Of a stretch of 64,000 bases of DNA, positions 46,910-60,974 are shown piece after piece (positions within the stretch are counted from its first letter, which is position 1; the number at the start of each line of letters is the position of its first letter). The notes under the pieces are model-generated. The model saw nothing but the letters and a program-made list of their open reading frames with translations. It had not been told where the DNA came from and ran no database searches. The stretch spans positions 19,550,036-19,614,035 of the forward strand of contig CM063252.1 of the NCBI GenBank assembly GCA_032158295.1. The letters are read 5' to 3'. The position numbers and the translations under genes are program-made. Source of the stretch: Pycnopodia helianthoides (taxonomy: Eukaryota > Echinodermata > Asteroidea > Forcipulatida > Asteriidae).

Positions 46910-49900
46910 TGTTAAATTTGTTCGACTATACCTCATACTTCTCTAATTCTGCATCATTGAGCTCGGAGAACACTGATTGACATTACCTGTGTCATCATCT
47001 TTCCATGTGTATGTAGCAGCATTGTTCCAGTTTTAACGATTGCTTTGCAGACAGGCGTAGTAGACCAATATACATGCCATATGCGTGCGTATTTACACTG
47101 CATGAGACTTGCTCATGCGATCGTTTACTATGCATGCGTATTTAACCTGTTTGCGAATACTGGCACGCGCGCTTGGTAAACAGCGAAAATAGCATGTGGC
47201 ACGTGATGGTGAATGGACCAGTGAGAATTTGGCTCTCGATCATGAGGTGTAGTAAAAATTGTTATCCTCTGTTAGTATCCTTGATGACTTCTCACCAATC
47301 CTCCGGATAAATTGGGCATCCAGTGTGGCCACAAACTCGGCTGCCAAGCTGTTCCTCTATAAATTTGGTGCTATCTATAAAGTATTGACTTCTGTGTGTT
47401 ATATAAAGCCAGACATCGAATTTGTCTGGTCTCCTTTTTTGAGGAACAATGGATGTATGTCAATTAGGGGCATAGCAAGTAATTTTTGGGGGGCAGGTGT
47501 GTGGAAGCCACTTTGGCAACCATTGTTTTCCACTTTTTTTGATAAAGACTGGTGTGTCCAGCATGAAACACTTCTGTATTTAATAATCTCAAATCAACAA
47601 ACCTTTGTGGTTGCAAATTTGTGTGCTAAGAAGACAAATAAATGTTAATTTTGGGTCGGCAAAATGATTGAATTTTTGTCTGGATACCCTTGTTCTACTT
47701 GATTTATTTGCCAACTGATGCTCAAAATGCCGTCTGTCTTGGGGCCCCCCTTCTCTATTCCCTTGGCCACTACATCCCTGTTGACTATTATGCCATCACT
47801 ACTTTCCCTTGAACAACTTGCCAAAGTTGGGTAAAGTCTCAAATCTCTGAAACAGTAAAATGTTCCCGTCAGGAACACTGACTATTCATGAATGAAACAA
47901 ACCCAAACATTCCAGGTTTTGAGAACCCCCCCCCCTCTCAAAAAAGACTTTGTTTTGTTAATATTTCATTTGAAACCCTGTTTGTCATAATTTGTGTGGC
48001 TTGTTCATTAATAACTTTAGCTTTAAATTGATACAATACTTTCCAAGTAACATTCCATGCCTTGGTAGGACTTCAGGGCCCATCAACCTAAGGTTCTAAG
48101 AACAATATTGCTAAGCAGAAACTCTCTCTCATCCAAAATGCCATATCAAGTGCATTGCTTGAGACTGGCTCCTTACTAGTTTATACTTAGCACATAACGT
48201 TGTTTAACCACTTCACACTGGATGACGTCTTTTTCAGCCAAACTTTTCATAACTGATTTGCGATGGACGGTTATGAACGCCTTGAACAACTTCGGAATGT
48301 CGTCTTTTGGTTGCAGTCAGTTGATTGGCTTACGCACCTTGGCAATTCATTGTGTAGAGTGCACAGGTATGTTTCCCCTGCACAAGGATGGACAAAGGGT
48401 ACTGGAAATTATGCTCAAAATCTCCCTTTTTTTCCTGGGGTTGTTGTGTAATCCTATATTCTAGACTTTCATCCTTTCGTTGCCACCACTGTTTATGATT
48501 GCATTCGGCATATGGGAGGCAAGTCATTGATTCCAGCATACCAATTATCGGCTGTGGCTAACAGCCAAGGTTTGGGCTTATTCACAGTATCAATTCATAA
48601 TTTGCTAAAAGAGATTCAAAAATCCTGGTGCATTTTATTGGAACATTTGTTATCATTACTTTGTTTAATTAGGGTTTCATTTCAACAACGATATTCTCAA
48701 AAACAACAATTTACTTTGGAAGGTCTCAAAAGTTTCTAAAAATAATACCCCACAGATGCCCGGTGAAATTGTTTAAATACCGACATTAAGTAGTTCTTAC
48801 TAGGACTACTAATTTGTAAAAAAATTATAAAAATCTAAATGAGTGCCTTGCACAAAATCAGTCTTTGAAAATTTGTGTGGGAAGACAGACAGACTGATTA
48901 GTTAACTAGTTAACTGGTCTACTTTGGGAGTCTTTGATGTTTTATTGTGCCTGGGATTACTTGTTATTAGACTAACTAGTTAATACCAGGATTAAACTAA
49001 CTAGTTAATACCAGGAATGGTGCCCATTTTCAGACCAGATGGTCACTAATAATAATAATGACACATCTCTGAAAGAGAAGATTACAAGAACTTTGTGAAA
49101 GAAATTTATCTCTGTTTAATTTGTAAGACATTATTTCAACTGATTCAATCATTACAATTAATCAAGTTTATATTATTTAACTGTAAACAATTTTTTTCCA
49201 GTATATAGTATAGACAAAAGGTTGAACTTTTTGCAAACATTTTTAAGATTATGTTTGCTTTCCTATAACATTTCAACTTTGATGAATCAAGTTTAAACAA
49301 ATTGGATGGAATATTTATGGTAGGGTTTTTATTATACAGCAGCCATGTTTGTCATATGCCCTGAGCACAAGTTAGATTTTCAGTACTTCTTTTGATTGAA
49401 TAGGGCACCTGACTCCTTTTCTTTTCACAGTGGTTGCATGGAAGGATTTTGTAACATCTTTTCATCCCTTTACTGTATCTGTTCCAAAGTCAAGTGAGAT
49501 ATTGACTGTAACTTTTTCCCCTGTACTTAAAAAAGCAAAAAATTATGAGAAATTGCTTCATTTCACAAGGCCAGACAGCCACTTTAAGGTGAGGGCTACT
49601 GTTAAAACCTGTGAAAAAAAAAATTACTTTTGTGAATGTTATGGAGCAATGATCTCAGTTTTCTCAAATGGAGGGATTGACTTCAATTATGTGAAGTGTG
49701 TGACGGTAAAGCCCGTCAAATGTGGGTTTGATTGAAGCAAAATTTCCAGACTGGTTTTAAAATATCAAGTTAAAAACCAGAAGGGAAACTAACTGGGTTC
49801 ATATTAAATAATTTATGATTGAACAAAGAAAAATTGACTAGAGCTGGACTCGCCCTGCGACCTCTGGATTAATGTGCCGGTGCGCTACCAACTGAGCCAT

Positions 49901-52010
49901 CTAGGCCTAATGTTGCTGTTCTCCCTGTTTTGTCATTATCTTTGTTCGGGGGTGCCAGTCAGAAGCCATTCAATCTGTAACTGCCGGCCATATAGCCAGG
50001 GATCACACCTAGGTTTATGATACAACCTGGGAAGCAGCAGCAGAGGGATCACCTTAAGGGAATGCCACTTTAAATTTTAAACATCAAGTTAGAAACCACA
50101 AGGGAAACTGATTGGGTTATTTTTTTAATAATTTAAACTAAATTAAATAGTTTTAAAATAATGACAATATAACAGGAAAGTTTTAAAATGAAGTAAAAAC
50201 ATTACACTGGTTTGTGTTTCTTCTTGGGTATTTTTGCATTAAAAAAAATGTCACCAAAATGTTTGTACTTGCCTTGAGTTGTTGTTTATCATGAATAACC
50301 ATGGATTGAATTAATAAAATGTCAAACCAAAAATATATTTTACAAAGAAATGTACTGATTCCAAAAGGCTGAAGTCTATGAATGATATATGAATGACTTT
50401 AAAATTAAAGTTCTCAAAGATGTAAATTTAAAATTGCAATAGTAAATTTTGTGTCATCGCCTTTGTTTTATGGTGAGTAGTTAATATTTCAGAGACTTAT
50501 TTGTCTTGCAACATTGTATGACTATTTAGTATTTAGTAACACAATAGTAACATCCCTTTTCCGTTACCCCCCAAAAAACTCTTGAAAGTTTAACCATACT
50601 TTGCGAAAATAAGCCCTCCTAATCCCAGTTCACATTATATTTTTCTTTTGTGGAATAGCCAGTGGGGGTTTCATTTAGTCTGGGCTGACTCATGGAAAAA
50701 CACTTTTTAAAAGTGAGCTTGAATTGAGCTTTAGAATTCAAGGGTCTTCTTTTGTTATATTTATTTAGGGGGGGGGGGGCGAAATATCCTTGCCTTGCCA
50801 AAATCCCACTAAGTGGCCTCTAGTATAGTGCACTCTACGGGCTAAACCCCATTGTCGGTCTGGCTCTTTGACAGGTTTTTGATGAAACCACTCTTCTTGA
50901 GGGGTGAGGTATATTTCTAAGACTTTTATTTTAGAGACAAGTACATATTAAAGCTTAAAATCTGATAAAATTAATACAAATTCTGAATTTATTCTGAATT
51001 TATGAGAAATTAGTTGCTATTATTGGAATGTTGTAATTTAAGTCTCCAGTATTTAATTTGGAAGTAATTGATGGACTTAAGGAGAAAATAACCTCCCTAT
51101 TTCTACAATCGACTGTCCTGCGGTTTGACACTTTGGCTTTTGAATGCGCACAAAACATAACACGTATTTGTTGTGTACGCGCTCAGTATCACCAGTGGAA
51201 TCGACCAAAGCCAACACGAGTGCACGCTCAAAGGAACAGAAAATACTTCGCCTTGTGAATCATTCTCAGTCTATTCATCTTGAAGTTTCCCCGGTCTGTG
51301 TTGCTGGCTAAAGGTCTGTACATTTTCCAATTCTATTTTACACTGAAAATCTTTTCGAATGTGTGAAACACCAACGAAGTCTTACTCAGATCTTGCCACC
51401 ACAAAAGTTGTCTGCCACTCACTGCCAAGTTATTTTTTAGTGTTGACACCACAATGCAATCGTAGACTTTAGAGTTGTGCACAACTGTAACTGTGTGTCG
51501 TGTTTTTCCGACAGTGGAAGCGACAATTACTTACAATAAGTTACATTTATAACACAATTTATAATACTTCTGCAGCACTGCTTCAGTCAAAAGTATGTTT
51601 TAAGATTTGCATCTTCTACTGGGCTTTTAGAACCGTGCTTTGAATGTTTACAGTAAGTCAAAAACATTTTGTAATACTAAATAATTTGTAGCCTAGCCCC
51701 ACTTCTACTAGTATACTGGTACTGTACTAGTTAGTTACTAATTCTATGGCCAAGGCGGGCAAGGGCCCCAAGGCTTGCTGAATCCTTGGGCACACGTCCC
51801 GACCATTTCTTTTTAAGCTAAGAAACGGCCATATAAACAATTGAATTACGGCGCAATCCCTACAGGCCAGTCGGCGGTTTAAACCAGCTAAAAGTGTTCA
51901 TTTAGCTCTTAGCTTGCCTTGTCAGCTTGTGTGTTTTGGTTTGATGTTCAGACAAATAACTTTTTAAAAAGATATTTCAAACAATGTGCGATTTACTCTG
52001 AATTAATTTC
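46910..52010. other. Gene-free stretch downstream of IBTK
   Basis: No exon could be supported. A tRNA-like SINE copy is at 49775-50110 (CTACCAACTGAGCCATC and CATTCAATCTGTAACTGC...CCAGGGATCACACC). The motif AACTAGTTAATACCAGGA is tandemly repeated at about 48970-49020. Otherwise it is AT-rich and not recognised. Confidence 0.45.
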
Positions 52011-52881
52011 TCGTAACCCTCCATCCTCCCGACGGTCGGAGACCGGAGGGTTACGAGTCATGCAGTGCAAAAAAGTGGCGAAATTAAAATTTCGACTATT
52101 TTGGTCAGACTAGTCACCAGATTTGCCCAATTTTTACCACTTTCAAAAAACATGACACACATTCTAAGAACATGGATTTGATCTTCAGTGTGTCATGAAT
52201 CCATTCATAACACTCTAAACATCGTTGAAAAATTATTTGAAGAAAAAACGAACAAAAACTTACCAGAAACTGACCGAAATGTCCATGGACTGCACTTCCC
52301 CATAATCAACCAATCAGCGTAAACCAAACCGTTATGTAGGCGTGGCGATCGTCTGTGTGCGACTGTGCGTGCACGCAGTTAATGTATTTAACGGATTTGC
52401 GCCATCTGCAGTTTGCGCTGATTAATTGCAGGAACAGCATTCCAGAATGCGCGCTCAATCTGGAAATTTTTCCTCATAAATATCCTGTGATTGTGCAACT
52501 CAACAAAATGCGCACAACGACGAATCCGCTTACGCTGATTGGTCGAGATGTTGCTAGGTCACGAATCGCGAGGTTCGAAAACCGGACCTGAGATTGTCTA
52601 CGCTTCATGGGAATTTCGCTCAGTCTCTGGTAAGTTTCTGTCTTTTTTTCTTAAAATATTTTCTCAATGATGTTTTGAGTAATACGAATGGATTCATGAC
52701 ACATTGATGATCACATCCATGTTTTTAGAATGTGTGTCATGTTTTTTGAAAGTGGTAAAAATTTGGTAAATCTGGTGACTAGTCTGACCAAAATAGTCGA
52801 AATTTTAATTTCGCCACTTTTTTGCACTGCATGACTCGTAACCCTCCGGTCTCCGACCGTCGGGAGGATGGAGGGTTACGA
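52011..52881. mobile_element. Long-terminal-inverted-repeat element with hairpin ends
   Basis: The outer about 200 bp are near-identical inverted repeats (TCGTAACCCTCCATCC at the left; its complement at 52881), and similarity continues to about 280 bp (CTTACCAGAAACTGACCG against its complement near 52620-52640). Each terminus also contains an internal hairpin: CGTAACCCTCC is followed about 30 bases later by GGAGGGTTACG. The unique middle (about 52300-52600) has CACGCAGTT and GCGC motifs and no convincing ORF. No clean target duplication was found. The two mirrored ORFs at 51919-52113 and 52779-52961 are a product of the inverted repeat. Confidence 0.8.
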
Positions 52882-55800
52882 TTATCGCAACTAACCCCAA
52901 TCATGCAAATCGAATACGACTTAATCGGCCGGCTGGGCTGTGGGCGTGGCGGAGCAGACACAAAGCATCCAATGAAATGTTCGCACCCTTACTTAGCTAA
53001 ATAGCCTACCCTTTTGTATAATCTGTGATAAAGTGGTGATACTGATTAGTGACAGACAGTCAACAATGGCATACTTATGAGACGATAGAAAGCATCCCAT
53101 TCACCGGTCCTTTTCCATTGTTTCAGTAACGAGAACAATCAAGAAAAGGACTGGTGAGTGGAACGCCCGTTATCATCTAAAAAGTGTCCTATTAATTTTT
53201 TTACTCATTTATTTAACAAGAAGTAAGACTAAGAAAAGACAAGAGCAAGGACCAGCCATGCCAGAAGGAGTCACAAACAGCTGCTGGTTTGTTGTATAAA
53301 AAGCTGGTCATCTACAGGCCTCGTGTCCAAGATTATCGCCCATTATAAGAATCACATCAAGCTTGCCCACTGTTTTAACAATCTCAACGCTTGTATTTTT
53401 GTAAAGATAGTTCCCCCTTCCTGTGTGACATAGTCCCCTCCTCGTGACAAAGTGAAATCAAGGATACTTCCGTGATACACATGCTTGAATACAACTACAA
53501 GGTCATTGAATGTTGTGTACAAAGTCAGGAAGTGGAGGGAAGGGGGCTAGTTCTAACCTATGTACTTACATGTAGATGACATGGAGACTTATGTGCAAAT
53601 GTGTTGTTTGTGAATCATTCGGAAAGTTATTTTTGGATGGAATAATTTTGAAATAGTTGTAAAAGAGAACAGTTTAGATACAAAGTAGGCATTTTAAAAA
53701 GAATTAAAAGGATAATTTCCCCCAGTGAGTGTTGCACATTGCATGTCACAGACATTTGTATTTAAAGTTAAAGGGGCCGTGTCGTCATGATCAAAGCAGG
53801 CCTGTGGCTGTACGTGTAATTAAGACTGCTCACCCCATTTAAAGCACCCATGCGCGCTCTATCCATATGTAGACAATGTGGAGGGATGGCATGCATACGC
53901 GCGCAGTAAGTGGGTGAGAGCTCATAATTCCATGTACAGCCACAGGCCTGCTTTGATCATGTTGACAAAGCCTTTTAATAATCATTTTCACATTTTATCA
54001 AAAAATGGCACAGCACGAGCCTGATTGTTTAAAAATGCCTCCAATTGACTGCGATCAAAGAAAAGCCTTTAAATTTGTGCAGTATTTTATACATAGCTGA
54101 CCTGCTTTGCAGAAAAGGTAATGTTGGGTTGAGTGACATTTCATCACAGTTGTTTAAACATCAAGTCAGTTTTTGAAGATGAAATCCAATTATTAGTGTT
54201 TGACTGTTTGTCATGGCAATGACCGATTGATTATTAACGAAACCTCGTGAGAGACCTGGAATGTGATCCAGGTCAGAATAAACTGTATGTATGGGAACAA
54301 TTCAACGCATAATGAACACGGTGTACAGATAGGTTCATGAGGCATGTCTGATGAACTTGAAAATTCTTAACTAGAGCTACATGTATGTGTTCATCGGATA
54401 ACAAGCACTGTGTCATGTGCGGGCATAGGGAGTAAGAAATCATCCTAACTGACATAATGTTTGTAAAATCGACTGTCATTTTGACCAGAAAAAAATCATA
54501 GAGTAAACTTAAATTCATCATTCATTGCTAATTTCTCATCTCGACATTAAGATTTAAGGACGTAGTATGTGCTAAATTTAAAACGATTTTTCCAGCTTTG
54601 TTTGTATAACATATGTGCAATGTATGACTACGATGTAGTCAGAAAGATTCTCCGGAGGATTGGTACTTGTTTGAACTTGAGAGTCAGTGACTTTTCATTT
54701 TTGAAAATGACCAATTCTTTACTTTTTCTTAAAAGAGTGGCTCCAAGGTCAAGTTTAATTTGTGATCCACTCATTTTCCAATAGATGGAGTCCTCGTGAA
54801 AGTGGGGAAACTCTCTAACCTCATGTTAAAATGTCAAATGTCACTGTGTTTGATACTCTTCAAGTGTAATTTGAAAATCCAAAAGCGTTTGATGACGTCA
54901 CATTTTAAATATATGACCTGTATATAATTTTTGTGCAGAATTTTTTTTAGTTCATTCCTGAATTTTGGTGACATTCAATCAAAACAACATTGGATTTGAC
55001 CTTTCGACTGGCACAACAAATTCTGCTTGTTGTACAAACCCATTTTTTAAAATGTTCGATGACGTTATGTTTCAAAATTTCGCTATGAAAAGAGATCATA
55101 TAAAATTTTAGACTGTTTTAACGTGAGGTAAGAGACTTGTAATTTTTTCCAGACTTTCATGAGGTCCATTCTCAACAACTAAGGACTTGGCAAAAATCTC
55201 TTTGAGTGGTCCAGCCTTCTGAAAGTCTTCCATAGAGAGCTCTTAGCCATGTGCTTTGAATAACTTTAGGTTCACTTCACTCTTCAGACTGGAAGATTGG
55301 AAATTTACTTATTTATCAGAATTTTAAAGAAAATTTAATAATAACAGTTTGAAGCATCTTTTTTCTACTTGATATTTCAAAAAAAAAGTGCTTGAGTGAA
55401 GTGTTTTGTTGTCTCATAGTGTGTTGACGATTTGTTATCAAATTTTGTTTATTACTATGAAGATGAACACAGATTGTATACATGTACTCTGCGAAAACAT
55501 TGTCCCATAATGAATCTTGTCTAATATCAAATCATGCCTTCTCAAATTAGAAAATATTCATTGCTACATGTTTGTAGTGATGAAAACATCCAGTCATTAG
55601 TATCAGTACTGCTGTACTTAGGAAGTGTAGGCGTAGCTACAATGTATGCATGTCATCACGATTCCTAATATCAACAGACATTCCAGGAGATGGCTTTTTT
55701 GTTGTCTCCAACTGTGATCCTTCAAGACAGATTAACTTCCTCCTCTAGCCCATGGCACATGAGCTTGAATTCAATTTAGATTAACCTTTGGTGGTCAGAA

Positions 55801-57303
55801 TAACTGTTATGTGCTGGAGGGAAGCTGATCCCTCGCATTGATGTATCTCATCTGAAGTATTCAGTGTGTACACTGCCGGAGTGTCTGACTGGTAATTGAT
55901 CATTTCCACGTACTATTGTCAACAAGCCAGACTTATTTAACAAATATTAATGGAATATATCAAAGTAAATTTATTATTTGCCAGTCTCATGTTCTGCTTA
56001 TTGTAGACCAACTATCAAGTTTCGCTATTCGTATCACAAGTATTTTGTACAAGAATTGTACAAAGTTGACACTAATCAAAGGAGAAATGATTCTCCTTTT
56101 AGTCACTTTAACATTATTTGAAAGTATCAGAAATTTCAACTTGTTATTTTAAAGGTTTTTTTCTGTTTTTCAAAGAAAAAGATGTTGTTTTATTTGCCGG
56201 TCAGTTAAATATTTGTTGCACTGCGTGTACACTCATAGAGAAAGGTTAATACCCAAGTGTATGTACCAGACCTCGAATTACACGGCGGCCACGACGGCCA
56301 GTGCCGTCGATGCCCTTGTAACTGGCCATGGTGCCCCTCGAAAAAATACCCGTTGTACACAATCACCCGACGTCCTTAAACAAGGGACCAGTCTATAACA
56401 AAAACCACTGACCAACAGAAGGAACTCTGTTGTTTCGGACGCCCTCTTCTGGTGGACACTTATTCAATAAAGGGGCCTGTTTAATGAATCAACAAAGTAG
56501 TTCGCCATTGGTTGTATTTTGTTTTATAACTTAGTGGCTTTGTGCCTTTTTTATTTTCACACTTTGGCCTTGGTTACCTAACTTCCCTTTCTACTGGCAT
56601 TGGTGCCCTCCAAAATTTTGAATACTCCAAGGCTAAAGTGGCCTTGCCCTTAAAAAATTTGTAATTCCAGGCCTGATGTACAATGTACATGTAGTTCTTT
56701 GGCTGTGATGGTTTGTAGCTGCTATCTCTCCCTGATTCTGCAGAAAGTTACTTGAAAATAAACCAATTTGTACATGTTCGATGAACAAATTTGAGAATCT
56801 CCCTGATTATGGAAAATTATCCCCCATTATGTTGAATGTAATTCTAAATATCTCCCTGATTGTTGTTCAAAATCTCTCTGATTGCAAGATGCAAATGTTG
56901 GCACCTTTGATGTTGTGCTGCATTTGTAAACTAGAGAGAAAGGAACCTTTCTTCATTTTTCACTGTTGCATCATATCAGGAGTTTGAGTTTGAAGATCAA
57001 TAAGTTATTAATCAAACAGCTAATACACTACATGTACTCGTATACTACATTTTCTTTGGTGTGATGGTTTGCATACACTCAGAGAGAAAGGGTTATTTCT
57101 TTAAGTTAATGTACACTGTTCCATCGACTGTTCGCAGTCAGTTTCTTGAGCTTGAATACTAATTAAGGAATTTTAAATTGTACAGCTAAGGTTAATGCCC
57201 TAGTAGTACATTGATTCGGCTGTGATGGAATGTATTGAAATCATCTTTGGCTGAACAACCAGTGGTTTTAATTTTCTGCTTCAAGGATAAGGATGCAATT
57301 TTC
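52882..57303. other. Gene-free stretch
   Basis: Apart from the MITE at 53786-53961 and a fragment near 56270-56400 (GGCGGCCACGACGGCCAGTG, related to 58631-58793), nothing is recognised. It is AT-rich with no exon-like conserved frame. Confidence 0.45.
53786..53961. mobile_element. MITE with about 55-bp terminal inverted repeats
   Basis: CATGATCAAAGCAGGCCTGT at the left and ACAGGCCTGCTTTGATCATG at the right, with the pairing continuing to AAGACTGCTCACCC / GGGTGAGAGCTC. The loop contains GCGCGC motifs. Confidence 0.75.
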
Positions 57304-58280
57304 TTAAAGCCTGGCGGGTATGCGTTTGGTAATTACTCCAAAAATTAATGACCCTACAAACTTACTTGTTAAGAAGCACTGCAACTGTCGATGGTGTATA
57401 ACATTTTGAGAAAAGCTTCCCTTCTAAGGAATGTGATTTTAGAGAAAGGGGTTCAAACAAATTTCAATCTGAGAAAAGTTTCTCAGAATGTTTTTTCTTA
57501 TTGCGGATTTTCTTCCTGCGTGGACATAACCGCTCCGGATATTCGGCAATAGAGAGGTTTCGCAAGGTTACGGATACGGATACGTCAACACTTTGTGTGT
57601 TCACGTGACGCGTAACCGTGGCTTCCGTGTTTTGCATGTGCGTTGACAACGGATACGGGAGCTCATTCACGTACGTTAAAAACGGATACCGTTTTGCTGA
57701 TTTTAGTTGTATTTTTGCCCTAGATTAAAAGCATTTCCCCTGGTATTGCTTTTAAAGGTGTCATTTATGACATAGATGGAAATGTTTTCATCATTTGTAA
57801 GCAAAATAATATGGGGAAAAACAGTATAAACAGGAGTCTCTATTTTGCCATGCTTACCGGAAACTTTCTTTACACACGTTTAACGTGGGGGTCCGAAAAT
57901 GATCATTTAAATAAAAATACTACTCAATCAAATTATCCAATGTAACAAGAACACACACACAATGTTTTTGGATATATTTTGCTCGCAAAACCCATGCCAA
58001 CGTGTGTCTATAGTTTGGCCCAGGCCTGACACATAACTCTATGATTGCGAAACAAAATCTGAGGCGCATCTAACGTGAACGGATACGGTTATCGTATCTG
58101 TATCTGTATCCGTATCCGTACGCTTGCGAAACCTCTCTATTATCTTAAAAACGCTACCACCTTTGAAATGAAATTTTCACAGGTTAGTTTTATTGTATAC
58201 ATTAATACATCTACAAATATAAAGGATTTAAACAATCAAACGATTCCAAAAACCAAAGGTATACTATACTTTGCCTTTAA
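57304..58280. mobile_element. TTAA-flanked MITE carrying a nested element
   Basis: The left end TTAAAGCCTGGCGGGTATGC and right end TATACTTTGCCTTTAA belong to the CGTGGACATAACCGCTC subfamily. An inserted element (57552-58137) splits the host after ATTCGGCAA. Confidence 0.75.
57552..58137. mobile_element. TA-flanked element with GGATAC-rich inverted termini
   Basis: The ends are GAGAGGTTTCGCAAGGTTAC and the complement of GAGAGGTTTCGCAAGCGTAC, each flanked by TA (57550-57551 and 58138-58139). Both ends continue with tandem GGATAC/GTATCC units. A TA duplication suggests a Tc1/mariner-type origin. No transposase ORF is present. Confidence 0.8.
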
Positions 58281-58630
58281 GACACATCCATGCAAATCAA
58301 AATGGAATTATTCCGTGTTTGTTTTTCTTTCAAAGGCAATCTGTGCTAGCTTTCTTATTGAAACATTACCTCAAATAATGATTGAATTATAATGATTCTT
58401 AGTGAACATGATATAAAAAAACTCAAAACAAATGTTTAAGATGGCCACAGGTGTATCAGAATGGTACATGTGTTAAATGTATGATAACTTCAAGATAAAT
58501 GAAATGTGACATACACATTAAAGCAAAGTTTATTTACAGTACAGTATGTTCAATGTAGCGAATACAATTTACCAGGCTCCCTCTGTTATATTATTTGGTG
58601 CAAATTCAACATGATGTACCTCAGAATTAC

Positions 58631-58793
58631 AGGCCTGAAATTACACAGGGGCCACGAGGGCCGTGGCTTCTGTTGCCCCTGGCCTTTGTGCCCCTTCAAA
58701 TGTTTCCCATGGACTCTTGATTTTCCAATGGAAGTGCCCTTTGAAAAATTTGAAAATGGCCTTGCCCTTTCAAATATGATATTCCAGGCCTGG
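58631..58793. mobile_element. CAGGCCTG MITE
   Basis: It begins CAGGCCTGAAATTACACAGG and ends ATTCCAGGCCTG, with CTGGCCTTTGTGCCCCTTCA and ATGGCCTTGCCCTT inside. Related but degraded copies are at about 56270-56680, 60212-60358 and 60540-60720. Confidence 0.6.
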
Positions 58794-59464
58794 AATTGTA
58801 CTTGTAACATGTCATGTAAAAAAAAAGTATTCAGAGATGAAATTTGTTTATTCTGATGGTTGCAATTGTACCTACTCCAATTCAGTATTTGCAGACAGCA
58901 AATATTTTTTTTTATGCAGTGCTTATTGCATGCTTAGACTGCACTGGAGCTTGTCCTACACCACACAGCACAACTGTACCCAGCACAGCACGCATCCTTT
59001 ACATGTATCATATTAACTTAACACGCTGTTAACGACATTGCATTGAAACACCTGCAAATGTGGCTTGTACTTGCAACATGTTTGTACACTGGCCAGCAGT
59101 TGATCAATGTATAATTATCGATTGTGCAGTGCTGTCTGTGTGATCATGACGCAACTGGCCGGCCGCTAGAGCTTCTGAACCTCACCAAGGGGTAATTGAC
59201 GGAGAGTTCCGGCTGTAGTGAACAGGTTAGCAAGCCCTGATGGGTACATTATACAAGGGCCAATAAGTTACTACATGCATGCGTTGGTGAAAATACACAC
59301 CTCGCTTAATGGCTTAAAAAGTAATTTGAACAATGGAGAGATATTTCAGCACTGAAAAAATATTAATGAAATAAAAAGAGTATTTTTCAAATATTATAGC
59401 CAATGTAGAAAGTGAAAAGTGCTCAAAATGTGAAACTATGTTGATGTAATTTAAAGTTGATGTT

Positions 59465-59600
59465 TGGGGATCAGGTTTTGGCTCAGTTGGTTCTTTCCCT
59501 GCCTTTCACCTCTATGGACTCTGGTTCGAATCCCACCTCATACCGGTGCCTGGAATTTTGTGTGTTTTCCCCAATGGGGGTTTTCCTCAAACATCTTAAA
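59465..59600 (+). mobile_element. tRNA-like SINE head
   Basis: TTGGCTCAGTTGG (A box) and CTGGTTCGAATCCCACC (B box) stand about 40 bases apart, followed by CCGGTGCCTGGAATTTTGTG and a CCCCAATGGGGG hairpin. It occurs once in the window, so repeat status is inferred from the degraded tRNA form. Confidence 0.45.
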
Positions 59601-60974
59601 CTGATGTATTATTTCTTGTTTCCTATTCATCCTGTTATTGACACTCACTGTGCTGTTTGTAATAAATAATTAAGAATTTGTTCATATCATTAGAGAAGGA
59701 CTACATTTAAGTTTTAAGAGTTTGGTAGCTGCCAAGGTTGATGCAAGTAGAAAAGCGCAACTTTTGAGACAGGTTTCAGCCTATCACTGGAAGAAGAAAA
59801 AATAAACTGAAAAGAGTTTTTGAAGCTTTAAAAATTTGTTGAGTCAGAAATATCATTTTACACTTTATTTTGATCAATACACCCCAAGTTATTTCTAAAC
59901 ATACAATGGATGGATTAATAACTATGCCTTACTTACTTATTTAAAATGTCAGCAGATTGACTGAATTTTGTTTATTCCAAACTCGGAACATAACCCTGAG
60001 GGAGGGTAACATCATATACATGACCAACAGTAAGTAATTAAGCGGAAGTGTTAACATGGCAGTAGCGTCGAAACATTGATTATTAAATACTCAATTACAC
60101 TTGTTAACATTCTACAACATTTTGCCTCTCTTTCGGCTCATTGAACATGAAAGTACATTTTTCATCGCAGGTGACAATTCTTTTCTTTTTCTTGAGAGGA
60201 CATACATGTAAGCAGGTCTAGAATTTCATTTTAGAAAGGGCAAGGCCATTTTTCATTTTGCAAAGGGCATTCCATTGGAAAATCTGAAAGTCTATGGGAA
60301 AATTTTGAAGGGGCACCAAGGCCAAGAGCAGGGCAACAGAGGTCATAACACCGGGCCTGCATAAGGAACATAAATTTGTCATCACAAGTCAAACTTGCCA
60401 AGACGTTATATAATTGACATATTTCAGTGAACATACAAAGTGTACTCTATTATACATGAGACTGGTACACTTAGTATCCATTTTTCCAGTGACTCATATT
60501 GGTAACCTATTTCACTGTTGAGAAAGTGGCATGTACATAGCAGGCCTGATTACCTCTTTTCAATATAATGCCTGTTACATTGTACGTGGTTCTTCTGCTT
60601 GAGGCAATCGCCTGAATGCCCCTTGCTATTGCCTTTGTGCCCTGGAAAGAATATTGCTCTCATTGAGAGGAATAATTACCGGTACCTTGCCTTTCAAGAA
60701 TGAAGTTAGGTTTGATGTGACATGACGTGGTAGTTACAAATGTGTTTTGGTAAAAAATCTAGTCTCTGTTTTCAAAAAAAGTTACCATTCAGTTCAGCTT
60801 CGAAATATTTATCTTCAAAATGAAAAATTTAGCTCAAGAATGCAGTTTATTCAGTTTTCTTCAAATTATGTGGAAAAGTACAAATTAAGTTCTAGATAAA
60901 GAGAAGTTCTGAAGCCCTGTTTTTCTTGAAAATGTTTTTCAAAATCATGAATGTGTTAAATGAAATTGCAATTT

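Noticed and set aside
47259..47648. 129-codon ORF downstream of IBTK
   Set aside because: No recognised motif and no ATG at its first codon; it lies in what is probably the IBTK 3' UTR or just beyond.
49430..49735. ORF after a good acceptor-like TTTTCACAG, starting VVAWKDFVTSFH
   Set aside because: Part of it (CACAAGGCCAGACAGCCACTTTAAGGTGAGGGC) recurs near 15930 in an IBTK intron, so it is a repeat, and no partner exon was found.
51919..52113. 64-codon ORF with a mirrored 60-codon ORF at 52779-52961
   Set aside because: They share residues only because they lie in the two arms of an inverted-repeat element.
58075..58392. 105-codon ORF starting MNGYGYRICICIRIRT
   Set aside because: Its start is the translation of GGATAC-type repeats at the end of a mobile element and the rest is MITE sequence.
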